From Staphylotrichum longicolle (lineage: Eukaryota; Ascomycota; Sordariomycetes; Sordariales; Chaetomiaceae), in the NCBI GenBank assembly GCA_019096155.1, contig JAHCVI010000001.1:5456001-5520000 (forward strand): 64,000 nt of DNA, given 5' to 3'. A program made the position numbers and the translations under genes. The notes beneath the pieces are model-generated. The model was not told where the DNA came from. It searched no databases and saw only the letters and a program-made list of their open reading frames with translations. This document shows, piece by piece, positions 1-12,300 of this stretch (position 1 is its first letter; the number at the start of each line of letters is the position of its first letter).

Positions 1-445
1 TGAGCAACCGGACCTGGAACTTTATCACAACGTAAGACGCTCTGATTTCAAAAGGCCCTGGTGACCACACGAAGCTGACGAATGCAGTTGCATCAACTCG
101 AGGTCCAGGAGATTCTCCAACATCAAGGACATTTACGCGCACCAGTATTTTGCCGAGGTGGACTGGGCGGTGCTGCGCGAGACGAAACCCCCTTTCGTCC
201 CAGAGTTGGACTCGGAGACAGACGCCGGCTACTTCGACGACTTCAGCAACGAGGCAGACATGGCCAAGTACAAGGAAGTGCACGAGAAGCAACAAGCGCT
301 CGAAGGCATGGCGGAGCGCGAGGACGAGATGAGCAAGAGCCTGTTTGTCGGGTTCACGTTCCGTCACCGCAAGCCGACGACCGAGGAAGGCACCCCGCGC
401 AAGCCGATTCCTTTCGAGGATAACACCTTTGGCACTATGCTGTAG
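1..445 (+). CDS. dbf2: Dbf2/Sid2-type NDR-family protein kinase, C-terminal part (partial)
   Basis: This is the 3' end of an AGC/NDR-family serine/threonine kinase of the septation initiation / mitotic exit network, which acts at the spindle pole and division site to trigger septation. Two exons are visible. The first is 1-31, read in frame 3 (ending SNRTWNFIT). A 56-bp intron follows at 32-87 (GTAAGA donor, GCAG acceptor). The second exon is 88-445. It encodes the end of the kinase domain (RRFSNIKDIYAHQYF) and then the AGC tail with PPFVPELDSETDAGYFDDF and the hydrophobic-motif region FVGFTFRHRKP. From memory of the family, the PQLDSETDAGYFDDF and VGFTFRHR signatures separate Dbf2/Dbf20/Sid2 from Cbk1/COT1 kinases. 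The stop is TAG at 443-445. The catalytic loop and N terminus lie upstream of the window. The intron junction is inferred from frame and family fit. Confidence 0.9.
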
Positions 446-2243
446 TGACAGCAGCGGCAGCTCACGGCCGAGTCCCCGCGGTCTGGGAACTTTCGGCGTT
501 TCTTGGGGGACCATGTGAGCCGCATGCCGAGACATCGATGTGAAAATTCAAACTGGGATGGCGGTAGGACATTTTGACGGCATAGCGGAAAGGGGAGTAT
601 GGGTTGATCATGGCAATGGCAGTGATTGAGGGTCGCGTTTGGTTTCTCTTCTCGATTTCCGCCTTGTGTCGGCACCAGTTGGCGTCGGCACATGGTCGAT
701 TGTGTGTTAGCATGTTTTTGAGTGTTTGGATTTCAGTATGGCAGAGGGAAGGGATAGATGGCTTCCCTGTAGGTGTTCAGGTAATGGTTGGCTGGACTCT
801 GCCGATCACTGGCGTGTGGTCCTGGTGAGTGTAGAAACAGTTGTATCAGGCTATTGGTTGTCAGTTCTACTCGGAAAATTGATGTTTATTGAGCAGACGC
901 GTCACTTGAGACAAGCTAGCCACCTGAGTTTTGGTAGTCCGGTGAAACACGAGGATCTGACATCCAGGATGTCGTTAGTATGGATTACACAAGTATGCCG
1001 GACGCCGTCACCAGGGCAAGTAGAGCTCAAGCTGCTTGCCGGGAAGGCTCTTGCCAATTGCTGATGCTGTTGACGCTGACGAGCGTGAGTTACTGGCCAT
1101 TGAGACACCATCGGCACCCGCGAGACCCAGAGATCATCTCGCCCAGTCTCACATCGAGATCTAATCTCTTGGCAGTTCCCACCAAGCCGATCGAAGCGGG
1201 GCAGCCCGAATGACATCCATGACATCTCCACCCCATGCCCAGCCCTATTAAAAATAGAAAGGGGCTGGCGAAGTATCCGTCACGGCAGACCGTCGTGAAA
1301 CGCCCAGGAGAGGGTCTGCCTTTGCTCATCACCACAAGGCAAACAGGCTTTCACAGAAGATGCAGCTGAGAGCGGCCCAGGTCGCTCGCTGTCTGACGAC
1401 GCTCAGGCGGGCCCAGCCACAGAAAAATGCCCGAAGGAGAGCTCTGGTTGGTGCACCGGACATTCCCCAAACACCGCCCACATCCGGGGCCCCATCTGCT
1501 GAGCATCTGGGGGAAAAGGGCAAGACACGAGCTTTTAGTGGAGTTCACTCTCTCATCGAAAGGCTCAAACCTGGACTACCTGCCGTTCTGGTTGAGCCTG
1601 CACGATGACTTGTTCCCCAGTTTCCCCCTCAGTTTCCCCGTCTCCCCAGCCACGCCTCCTCACCCTCGGTCCCGAACCGCTGGGCGCCACACGGCACGGC
1701 TTCTGCACTGAGACCCGAGCGTCACTGGCTTACATGGCGTGGTAGTCTTCCCTCACCAACTGAACTCGGTGTTTCGGATTGAGGAGTACGCGGCTGCTTG
1801 AAGATCCCCTCTGCGGCTGCTGCTTGGCGTCGACGGCCCTTGCTGCCGTGCCACCACAGCGTCTCCAGCTTCGTGGCTTGGGAGCTGCTGTGCTGGAGAA
1901 AAGCCGACTTGGGATGATGAAAGGCCGCGCGGCAACGGCAGGGTGGCGGTGTCGCTTGACGTTGCTAGTGCTCGCTGAGGTCACCGAGGGACCGGAGAAG
2001 CTCCGGCGCTACAGCTTAGGTTCGGCTTTCCGGCATGGCTCGCATATGCCGTGCACGCCAAAGGTCTATTATACCGAAGTGTGCAGGGACCGGCGAGTTT
2101 CCAAGTATAAATCTCAACATATCCCGTAACGTAGCCCTCCGCAACCACGGCTGGATCGCTCGCAGATAGACAGATTGTAGTCTCTTGACACCAGAGTCTC
2201 TCTGCTGCTGCACATCTTCATAGCTCTCGACACCTTATTCATC
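446..2243. other. intergenic region, kinase 3' side and CFEM-gene promoter
   Basis: About 1.8 kb with only short overlapping frames that have no family resemblance. The last 150 bp look like a promoter: a TATAAAT box, followed by sequence leading to the ATG at 2244. I see no other gene. Confidence 0.7.
2106..2112 (+). promoter_or_regulatory. TATA box of the CFEM-like wall-protein gene
   Basis: The heptamer TATAAAT lies 132 bp upstream of the ATG at 2244, a usual distance for a fungal gene with a short leader. No experimental start site is known, so this is inference from motif and position. Confidence 0.45.
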
Positions 2244-3532
2244 ATGAAGGCGACTACCCTGACCGCCCTGCTCGGCTCAGGGGCACTTGTCCACGCCCAG
2301 TGGTGGGCCGGGGCACCGGACTGTGCTGTTAGTCCTTGACCGCCTCTTTCCCACCCACCAAGCGTTTTGCAGTCCCAGCAAGGGGGGAGCAAAAAACTGA
2401 CCCGGGTGCGTTCCACAGCAAACCTGCTTCTCTTCGTGGTGGTCCTCTGCCACCGCCTCGTCCTGGCCGGCGCCCACGAGCTACTGCTCGGCCACCCAGG
2501 GCGCCTCGGTGTCGAGCTGCCTCCAGTCGGCCTGCTCGGCCACGCCCACGGCCGCCGTCTCGTACAGCTCGCTCTCCTCCTCCCTCTGCTCGCAGTGGTC
2601 CTCGTGCAGCGCCTCGGGCTCCACGGGGGTGTACACCATCTCCGCGCCAGGTAAACTTGCACATAATTATCCCTCAAACCCCATCTGAGTCAAACATAGC
2701 ATTGACACATCCCCCGCAGCATACACCGGCAACTGGGGCCCCGGCGGACCGGGCGGGACCTGGGGCGGCGGTCGCGGCGGCGGCGGCGGCGGCGGCGGCC
2801 CTGGCGGCGGGTTCCGCGGACCGGGCGACCACGACTGGAACGGCGACGGCGAGAACGACCGCGACGAGTGGGACCAGTGGACCCGCACCTGGTCCGGCGG
2901 CGTCTACACCGTCACGGGCTGCGAGTGGAACGGCAACGTCTGGGCTGGCGGGCCCGGCGGGTACGGCCGGGGCGGGTCGGGCGGTTCTCCGTGTAAGTGC
3001 TTTTCCATCACTCTCAGGGCTGTTTTCTCACAGGACCCGGGCGGGCGATGAGGCCTACTCCCACCTCTTCCCTCTTCCCCCTACCGAACCCAAGTTTTTC
3101 ACCCTCTGAATGGAATCACCCCGTTGAAGCTGAAGCTGAAGCTGACATGTACATACCTGCCACGTAGGGGGCCCCTGGGGCAAGGGCTGGGAGTGGACCA
3201 CCGTCACGGAGACGGTCACGCGCGTGGTGACGGTCACGACCAGCGGCGGCGTGACGGCGCTGTCCACGTCGGTCGGGCTCGCGACCGTCGCAAAGGCCGT
3301 CAGCGGGGACGTGACGAGCACGAGCATCATCGGCGACGTCACCGGGACTGCGGGCGCCGCCGGTGCCACTGGCGGCAGCGGTGGTGGTGGCTCTGGTAAT
3401 AGTGGTGGTGGTGCGAGCGCGACTGGGTCTGGGTCGGCGGTGCCGGGTGCTGCTGGGAGGAACGAGGCTCTGGGGGTGAAGGTTATGGGGGCCGTGCTGG
3501 GCGGTGTGGTTGTGGTGGCCGCGTTGCTTTGA
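2244..3532 (+). CDS. CFEM-like, glycine-rich, GPI-anchored cell-surface protein
   Basis: I read four exons, 2244-2327, 2419-2650, 2720-2992 and 3168-3532 (317 aa), with GTTAGT, GTAAAC and GTAAGT donors and NCAG or TAG acceptors. The N terminus (MKATTLTALLGSGALVHAQ) is a signal peptide. Residues 26-90 form a Cys-spaced segment (DCAQTCF, YC, SCLQSAC, LC, SC) like the CFEM fold of fungal surface proteins, although only seven to eight Cys are present and the family assignment is by pattern only. A poly-Gly/Trp stretch follows, then an acidic loop DWNGDGENDRDE, then a Val/Thr-rich stalk (TVTETVTRVVTVTT) and a Ser/Gly linker. The C terminus is a small residue cluster plus a hydrophobic tail (VMGAVLGGVVVVAALL), the form of a GPI-attachment signal. 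CFEM proteins act in adhesion, haem uptake or host interaction; the role here is unknown. Confidence 0.8.
3125..3146 (+). repeat. hexanucleotide tandem repeat in an intron
   Basis: About 3.5 copies of GAAGCT lie in the third intron of the CFEM-like gene. The last copy runs into GCTGAC, a usable branch-site sequence about 20 bp before the acceptor at 3167. Confidence 0.6.
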
Positions 3533-5187
3533 GCTGGTGTGTTGGGGGCTCGAGTGACGATGGCATTGCTGATGAGTGACGATTCAGGGGCAATGGGATG
3601 ATGGGGTTGGATATCTTTTGGGATTGGTATTTGGGAGAATCAGATCAGGTTGGGATCTTGGGATATACTTTTCGTTTCTGGGACTTAGCAGGTAATCTCT
3701 GACAGCGCCCCGTTTGTTTTGGGAAGGACAGTTACGAAGTTGGGGGAAATGATCTCGCAGTGAGCAAGTGTGCGTGGACTAACCGCCTCGGCTACTGAGG
3801 TGGATAAGACTGAGATGATCCCTTTGTGGTTAGACGGCTGGTAGCTCCTGCAATCGATTTTGTCTTGAAATTGTAGGCCAGTAACGACTTGTGGGCAGGT
3901 GTTTGCCTTATCGTTCCGTTCTGCTCCAGCTCAGAAGCATGTCTCCGGAGTACTGGATCGTCTCATGTCTCGGAAGCAGCCGGCCCCGCCCCGTGTTCTC
4001 TTGGGAGTGGCTTGCACATGAGTAAGTGTTGGCCATGCATCTTGCGGGCTCCTGAGTTGGCGTTGTGTTGGGCTGAAGAGGAGCAGTTCCAGTACCCTCG
4101 TGCGAACCCAACGGGGAGCGATCCAGGGTACGGAGTAACTCGGGGAGCTGGCCACACGCGGTCAGTACTCAAGAGCCAGCCTTGTTTATGCAATATTCGT
4201 CGGTGCTGAATGAGTGAGGCTGGCTCCAGATCAGAACCGACTACAGTCTGCCCAGTCGTTCAAAAAAAGGATGCTTGCCCTGTGTGGTAGGACGCATGAC
4301 GATGCGCAGATTCGATGTTTAGGAGTCGAGACATGATTTTGGTCATCTGATGCAGCGCTCTGCTATTGCCTTAAGTACAGGATGAGTTTCTTATTAGGAG
4401 GGTGTGAGAATCTCGTTGAGTCAATGGTTCCCTGCCGTCAACTGCGAGTGAAGGCATGGCATGGCGAAGAGAATTTGAACGTCGGGGCTCAATATTCAAG
4501 CGAAGAAACTCTGGAAGTGCGGACTCGATGCCTGGGGGATAATGAGGCTTCACCCCATGGCATCAATTCTTGTCTCTGTTTATGTTTTGGGTCCAGCTTT
4601 CTCTGGGACCTGCCGTCTCTTCTGGCCAGTCGGCCTCGGCACCGAGGTGCAGTAAGCAGTCTTGACTTAACTGGCAGCGCGGGAGGGACATCCAGGGGCA
4701 CAGATGTATACGAGATGTTGTTGATACCGCTGGGTCTGCGTGTTCCAGATTTGAGTTCGATCATTGGGCTTGGCCGCCTGCCGATGAACCGAGAGGGACA
4801 GTACGTACTGCTCAGACTCACCCACTGCGTGCTCAGTACGATGTATGTCGGTACATATGTATGCGCTCACACATGTCACAGATTGCGAAATGACCGTCAT
4901 CGAGATTGCCAAACCCTGAATGGACAGCCCATGGCCATCAAAGGCTTGAGCGATAAGGGATCGAAGGACAGCGGCGTGCGTTGAATAGGGGTATTTATAG
5001 GCTTGCAAGGCCCCGGCCAGCCCACACTCTCTCCTCTTGAACCCGAGCCCGCGGACATCGCCAATTCATACTGCTGTGTCTGGTCACAACACCAAACTGG
5101 TTGCCGGCTTCATTCCTCCGCTTGACGGGCCCCCTCTGACCGCCGTGTCTCTTATGGCCCTCTTCCTCGGCTCAGGGGCTGGACCGA

Positions 5188-5200
5188 GGGTTAGGGTTTA
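5188..5200 (+). promoter_or_regulatory. telobox-like motif (GGGTTAGGGTTTA)
   Basis: One and a half telomeric TTAGGG units occur as a 13-mer. TTAGGG is the recognition site of Tbf1-type factors in fungi. It lies about 4.1 kb upstream of nit-2 and 1.7 kb downstream of the CFEM gene, so its target is unclear. A single match of this length can be chance. Confidence 0.25.
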
Positions 5201-5730
5201 AGTCAGGAAACTGGCTTATTGATCTGTCATCAGTCAGAACAATCGAATTGATATCAGTGAGTCGAACAATCATCAACCACCCCCACGCACCATCCCGTCT
5301 CCCACGGCTGGTGGCAATCAGCCCCCACGGGGAGCTCACACTCTCATTGGGCATCCTCTCCTGATCAGCCACCATCACGGCGCTCAAACGAATCCAGCGA
5401 GGAGCTGGCGAGCATGAATGGGTGTTGCATGTCCTCCCGTCCGTGTTCGCGACGGAGCCAGGGAGCGCAGCCGAAGCCCTCATCGGTTGCAGCATGTTGT
5501 TCCAGAAAACACAGGAGGGTACCCTGCGGGAAGCTTCACGCTAGACCCGGCGACTACTGTCTAAGTCCCACACCCCGGGAGCAGGCACGCCGATGTCACC
5601 GCGGATGCCGTCTTTCCACGCACGCATGGATGAGGGAACGACGAGCGAAGCACCAAACGTGCCGCATGTGATTGTAGCGGGGGCCGCTAAGTTCAAACTT
5701 CCACTCCACAGCAGCTGTTGCACGGCTTCT

Positions 5731-5749
5731 CTTATCAAGCTCTGATAAG
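5731..5749. promoter_or_regulatory. inverted pair of GATA-factor sites
   Basis: CTTATCA and TGATAAG flank five bases, forming a perfect 7-bp inverted repeat in which each arm is an HGATAR site. Paired GATA sites are the preferred target of NIT2/AreA-type factors. The nearest downstream gene is nit-2 itself, 3.55 kb away, so autoregulation is possible but distant. Confidence 0.4.
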
Positions 5750-8555
5750 GACGGAGAGGTATCCTCCAGCTAAGAGTTGGACTCTGCCTCTCACGGAACA
5801 AGTTGCGAAATCGGACGGACGACTCGAGGACGAAATGGACTTGGTGATGGGTCTCCAGCGACTCGGCAGCCGTCTCACGGGCCGATTCCGGGGACGGGCG
5901 AAGATTGAAAAGGATCCTTCTGTGGAGAGGCGGCATCTGCACCACTTGGGAACGAGGATTCGGAAGGCTGCAGGCGAGGCCGTTCCGGTTGTTGCCGACG
6001 CTGGTGGTCCGCAAAGGCTAAATTCGAGTGGGGAGAGTGCGGCATCGGGGACGCGTCGGAAAGCTCACCCAAATGCCTTAGCGTGAAGCAGCCCGCTAAG
6101 GTCCGTCGGGGACATGTTCGTCCTGTCTCCCTGGTAGTTATCCGGTGCGCGGTCTTGTCGTTGTGTTGCGGATGAATGTTGTTGTTGCAACTCGCAAGGC
6201 TCGCCAAGTTGCGACCAGGCCCTGCGAGCGGGACCCCTGGCCTTTTTTCGGGTGGTCTCTTTCTTGCAGCTCGAGATGGGAAAGTGGCCGTTGCGGCATG
6301 CGACACTTGCGGTAACTCGAAGTGGGCCAATGCCAATGCCAGCACTAGGCTAGATCCAGCAACAGTCGGCCTTGCCGTGAAACAGAAGCAGGTTTGGCTT
6401 CTAACTAAGGGAAGCTGCTCCATATCATATGAATCTTTGTGAGAGTTTTGAGGAGGCCTCATCGCCGTGAGAAGCGAAGCTTTACTGCGTACTCTGCAAC
6501 GAGGTGAAGGGAATTGACGAAATTACATGGTCCGTCCGCCCATAACAAACAGCCGCCGCCTCTGATTTCAGGGTTGAGCCGACAGCTTCGGTTCCACGTT
6601 TCTTTTGATTCCCGGGGTGGGGGGTCCCATGCAAGTGTGGTGGGTCCTACTGTGGAGCTGAGATGGACTTGTACCCGGTACCGAGCACCCGCTCTTCTCT
6701 CCCCACCACCGTCTTGGAACGCACCCCTTTGAAGCAAAGAGTCGCGTTCCAATGAACTGAGCTTCGCACCACCTTCTTGATGCGATATAATTAGAGGGCT
6801 TGGACAAAAGTGTCGACTACCTCTTCTAACCCCTCAAGGCACGAGTGCTTCCAATGCTTCTGGAACAGCTGCTGTCGGCGGCACCCCACACTGGTCGAGA
6901 CCTCGCTTTTCCTGGATGCTGATGAGCTCGGAGTGGGGTGACAACATGACGACGAGGGAGTGAACAAACATCCGGCAAGCGCAACGGCACACCCACACAG
7001 AGCGTACGTGTCTCGAGAGTGTATTCCATACACAATATCAGACGCTGTTTTACACAGTGAAGCCTGGCAATTCCGTCGATGCTGGGCTTCTCAGGCCGGT
7101 GTGCCGTTGATAGCCTGCCTTGGGTGAAGGGTAAATGCGGCCTCAAGCCCTTCCGCGATTCATCGACTGGTCAGCTTTCGCCGGTCCTGTCCCTTCCCCT
7201 TCACACAGTGCTGCCGCGTATTACCGTTAACCCCGACTTTGCCTGCCGCCGTAGGCATCTGCGTGGGATGGCAGTCTCGGCTACCGCAATACTCATCTGT
7301 GAGAGCCAGGGGGAGGTTGGGGGTGTTTGGGGTCAAGCCGATCGATCTGGTGAAAGAAGCACCAGGAACGACGAATGAGCATGTGAGGGGTTGTCAGCGA
7401 CCCTGGTACATTACCCGGGCGCTCTCTGGACGACGCCAGCTCAGGGGAGGAGCCCTTGCCCCCTTGCGCCCCCCATCCCTCTCCCCGGCTTCAGCAGGCT
7501 CCCAGGACAGAAAGAGGGTGACTTTGCGGTCACGCCGAACCGTCATAGACTCAGGTCACCTGGCTACCAACGCCATGTCGTTCGTTTAATTATCACAGAC
7601 GGCCTGAGCTACCTCCTTGTGCCAGGAGCAGTGTTTAGGGTAGCTATCTTACCTACTTAATCACCGCCTTCTGCAATGCCTTCTATGCATCCCCGGAGTC
7701 ATGGGCCTCGATGACAGAGCGCACTCACACGAGAGAGGTTGAGGAGACCGACCTTGCACAAACACAACCACCTGCAACACATGGCAACGTGGGGACATTC
7801 GTCGCCAAGACACCCCACATCCCACCCTGCACGAAGGGCTGACTGGCGCGGTGGAGCGGGTACATGTACCTGTGACTTCTGAACGGCTCCAACCCACGCC
7901 GCCCCATGCTTGCTCCTCCGCCTGTTCTCGCAAACCTCTCCATGACAACCTTGCGTAGGACACAGTACTTGGACTGAACTCGAGATTCAAAGACGGGTTG
8001 TCAATATGTACGAGTTGTATCCAGGGAATGCTCCTGCAGGAGAATAGCAACGTGAGTTCAGCCGGTTGGATTCTCAGCACTTCCCTTGGGGCTTTTTCTG
8101 TCAGTTGCTTGCGGTTGCCAGAGTCGCCCGACCTTGAAACTTGACCTCCAGCTGTCATCCATGCCCCAAAGAACCGCTTTGAAACAATGGAAGCGGAATG
8201 CGGCCCAATGAATTCAATAGTTCTGACTGGAAAAGAGGTTAACTTCCCAATCGATCCATGGATACGACAACATTGGCTTTGGAGCCCAGCGATCGGGCGG
8301 TGGGGCAGGTTGGACGAGTGCGGCGAAGGGATCGAATCCGGGTGGGACGCCCACCTCGTTCCGTGCGCTTGCTCCAGCCAAGCAGCCTCGAGGCACAGGC
8401 CCCCTGTCGGTCTTGCTCCCGAGTGGGATGCGCGCCGCGGCAACCCGATCTTGACGAAAAGAGGGCTCTGCAATGACGGAGCTGTCTTGTGTATTTCCTC
8501 AGGCGTGCCGTCCGCGGCATTGGCTCTGCTACGGAGGTGCTTGATGTATTAATGG

Positions 8556-9300
8556 AACAGTGGCCAGTCTGCTCTTTGTTCTCTCTTTTGTCTATTTCCT
8601 GGTTCATTGCTACCAGGTACCTTCCCTGTGCACAGCAGGCCCACGCACCTGCCTGGCAGCACCTAACCCACCGGTCTTCACTCAGGCTTCCAGGTTCCCA
8701 CGAGGGCCTGGCGGGGTCGGTCGACGGGACTTGTCAGCAACCAGCGAGCAGGGGCTGCACCTTTCTGCTCCCGGCTGCACGCCGGCGAGAGAGCGGAGCT
8801 CAGATACCTCTGGCGCGCTTTGCCGGCCGGCCCTTCTTTCCCACCTCACCATCTTTTGAGTAACTTTGCTCGAAAACGTAAAAGCCAAAATAAGCGTTTT
8901 TCACCTTGCATTGTCGCCTCTCCTAGCCTGCGCTGGCTGCCATTTTCTCTCCACTCGCCAAGCACCGGCCTCCCTACAGTACAGTACCTGACCTGATTCG
9001 AGAGGTGAAGGTAAGGCGCTGCGTGTGGCCTCTGCGGGTGTCGTTGCAGACGTCCAGGTTGACTCGACCTTGACTCTGGTCCAGGCCTGTGCCCACCCAC
9101 ACGAGTCCACTCAAGCCTCCCCCCTCGGAAGCCCCCCAAAAGGGCCCCAGCAGACCTGCACCACAGGGGCAGGCCTGTGCTGCCACCCGAGCGTGGGGAA
9201 AGACCAAAACCGAGAGCAACGGAGCCAACGCTCCTTTGCGTCCCTCTTCTTCATCCCGACTCGCTGTTTCTGATCGAGGTCTCGCCCATTGCACACTGCG
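8556..9300 (+). promoter_or_regulatory. long ATG-free stretch, probable nit-2 5' leader
   Basis: No ATG occurs on the plus strand in the 745 bases before the nit-2 start codon, where roughly ten would be expected by chance. Such depletion is typical of a transcribed leader kept free of upstream AUGs. An internal GTAAGG at 9010 followed by GCAG at 9049 could be a very short leader intron, but no branch site is visible. Confidence 0.45.
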
Positions 9301-12300
9301 ATGGCCACGACCACGACGAACCCATTTGCGGCGTCGAGTCCGCTGACTCCAATGCATCCCACCATGACAGAGCACGACTTCCGCTTCCCGCGCAGGCCTG
9401 GCGACGCCGCGACCGCCGCCCGCAAATCCCACCTCCGACTCGACCAGGCCTACACACCCGCCCCCGGCACCAGTCCGGCCGCACCAGGCGCAATGAGGTC
9501 GGCGGCGATGGCGGCAGGCCCTGCCCGTCTGCGTCCCGGCTTGCAGGACTTCCGCCTCGATCCCCAGCTGACGCCCGGCGGTGCTCACCATGACATGCTG
9601 CGCGCCAGCGCCTTCCCGCCGTTCCAGCAGGGCGCATCTCGCGATGCCCAGAACTTGGAGGAAATGCAGAGGCAGGACCCGCTAGCCACCCAGATCTGGA
9701 AATTCTACGCAAGGACGAAGCAACTTTTGCCCGCCCAGGAGCGCATGGAGAACCTGACGTGGCGCATGATGCATCTCAAGTTGCTGCAAACGAAGGCAGC
9801 GACCAAAGCAGTAAAGTATGTTGTTCTCTCGGGGAGGGTTTGTCGTGAGACTTGTGTGAGAGTCTGTGACTTGGACTCGGGGAGAGTTTGGAGAGAAAAC
9901 GTGCTAACCTGGCCGGCCAACGAAGAAGCAGCCGTGTCCCAGACCCAGCGGCGGCGAATGCCCCGAGCGGGATTGCGCAATTGCGCAAGTCTTCGGAGCA
10001 TGCCCCGCTGCAGTCAGACGCTATGAACCTGGACGACTTCATCAACAACGACAACGTAGGAACACCGGCCGGCCTTGCCCTGACGCCGACGCCGGAAACC
10101 ATGCGCCAGGCCGAAAAATCGGCCCACTCCATGGCCGCCGCCATTCCCATCAAGTCTCGCAAGGAGCCCGCCCAGCACATGATCCCCCAATCCGTGCCCG
10201 TTGCCGCCCACCAGAGAGTCCAGGACGAGTTTGGCTATCTCCCTCGCCATACGCGCAAGACCAGCATCGATGAGACGGGCCAACTTGTAAGTTATGCGCC
10301 TCTTGTTCTGTCCAACGAACTCCCGTTGTTCTTGTTTGCCGCTTTGTACTGTCATGAAGTGACACACGCTCTCTCTGCTTGCGATGGCCATCTGATCTTG
10401 CTTGTGTTCAACAGACCCGGAAACGTCCGGCCAATTTCTCGCCGCAGGTTCCCGCCGTCAACAGCGCCTTTGCTGCAGATGGAGTCGATGCCGACTCGGA
10501 ACTTCAAGAGTACTCGCTCGACCACTTACACCAGGGCGGTGCCATGCCACAGCCGTCCAATCACACGGGCGTCCCCTTCCCACTCGACACCTTCCGGTTG
10601 GAGAACGACCCCATCATCACGTCTGCCGGCCCCTTCCAGCAGAACTTCTCTTTCTCCCCCGCCAGCTCGCCCATGGTCTCCCATGACCCATTCTCCACCA
10701 TGTATAATAGCGCCTCGATGGCCTCCACCTCGTTGGGCACAGACATGTACTCACCCCCAGGCTCGGCGTACCAGTCCGCTGTTTCGACCCCGCACCCACT
10801 GGGTGATGGCGATGGGTTCTATTTTGGTTCTATGGACATGCGCCATCCGCGCCAGCAGCCCTTCAGGGCCGCCCACCCGGGCATGGCCAATGCGTTGGGC
10901 GCGCAATATCCGTACGGTGCTAATGGTAACTTGATGTTTCCCGCTGCGACCACTGCTCCCTCGGAGCCGACTTCAACCTTCGCCGCAACGAACTCGTTTG
11001 GCCATATCGACCCAACCCGTGTGTTCCAGCAGGAGCTTCCTGCCCGCTCACCTGCGGTCGGGTTGAGCCAGGACAACATGTTTTCCTTCGGCGCCGACTC
11101 CGATGATGAGGACGGTGGTGCCTTTGCTGACCGCAACATTCCGATCCCCCAAGACTTTTCACCGCAAGGGATGGAGGATAGTGGGTTTGACAACACGTCA
11201 ATGCAATGGGATCCGTCTCTCCCGGGCAACTTTAGCACGCAGGCGGCCAGGTATCCTGCCGGTCCTCCTCGCAAGCAGGTGACAATAGGCGGCACGACTA
11301 CCGACTACGTTGAGTCAAGTGGGGATTGGGAGGGAAGCGGCCTTAACAGGTCGCAGTCCCAATCTTTCCGCACGGCGAACGGGCGTCTTGGAAGGGTGCC
11401 CAGGAATGCGTCGACCCCCGGGCTGGCAAGCCGGGGTAACCCCTTTGACAGGCTGGCAAGGTCGACACCAAACTCGCCGCCGGCCGACACGAACATGAAC
11501 TCGGGCTTCTCCTCCGTTTCCACCAGCCGGCCCTCGTCTCCACCTCCAGCGTCGAGACATGGATCGACAACCAACCTGCAGACGGCAGGAGGCAACCAGG
11601 GCGAGGGCACAGGCACCAACTCTAGCAGTAACACGCCCACAACGTGTACGAACTGTTTCACCCAGACGACGCCACTCTGGCGCCGGAATCCCGAAGGTCA
11701 GCCCCTGTGCAACGCATGCGGTCTGTTCCTCAAACTCCACGGTGTGGTTCGCCCCCTGAGCTTGAAGACGGATGTCATCAAGAAGCGCAACCGCGGCTCT
11801 GGATCGGGCCTCCCGGTTGGCGGCACAAGCACACGGTCCAGGAAAAGCGCCAGCACCTCGGCAGGCATAACCAAGAAGAGCTCAACGCTCTCCGTTTCTG
11901 TCAGCGTCATTTCCCCTCCAGCGCAGGCGAGCACACCCCCGGCACTTCAGAACCGAGCCAGCAGTGTCAACGGCAGCGAGAGCCCCGCCAGCGGTTCCGC
12001 ATCAGCTGGAAACACGGCCGGAAACACGCCGACGAGCTTCCATGGAAGCGCCGGCTCGTCCAGCGGAGTAGCTGGCGGGAAGGGCGTCGTCCCGATTGCC
12101 GCTGCGCCCCCAAAGAACGCGCCGGGCCCCGGCGCCGCCTCGCTGACGCGCACCGCGACCCTATCCTCGAAGCGCCAGCGCCGCCACAGCAAGAGCATCG
12201 TCGAGCAGCCATCGAGCAGCATGGACATTGACAGCCCCGAGAGCTCGACTGGCTCGAACGAGGCAGCCGTGCGGCCGCTGGGCTCCAGCACCGGACTGGC

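Larger units (their letters stand above)
3533..9300. other. 5.8 kb gene-free region upstream of nit-2
   Basis: I find no open frame with family resemblance or plausible splice structure here. The frames present (for example the 200-aa frame at 4382-4984 and the 270-aa minus frame at 7661-8473) look like chance frames. Notable contents are a TATTTATA box at about 4989, a telomere-like 13-mer near 5188, an inverted GATA pair at 5731-5749, two more HGATAR matches (about 7107 and 7640) and a long ATG-free stretch just before the gene. It most likely holds the nit-2 promoter and 5' leader. Confidence 0.6.

Noticed and set aside
7661..8473. 270-aa minus-strand frame upstream of nit-2
   Set aside because: There is no recognisable domain, and it is surrounded by equally open frames on the other strand.
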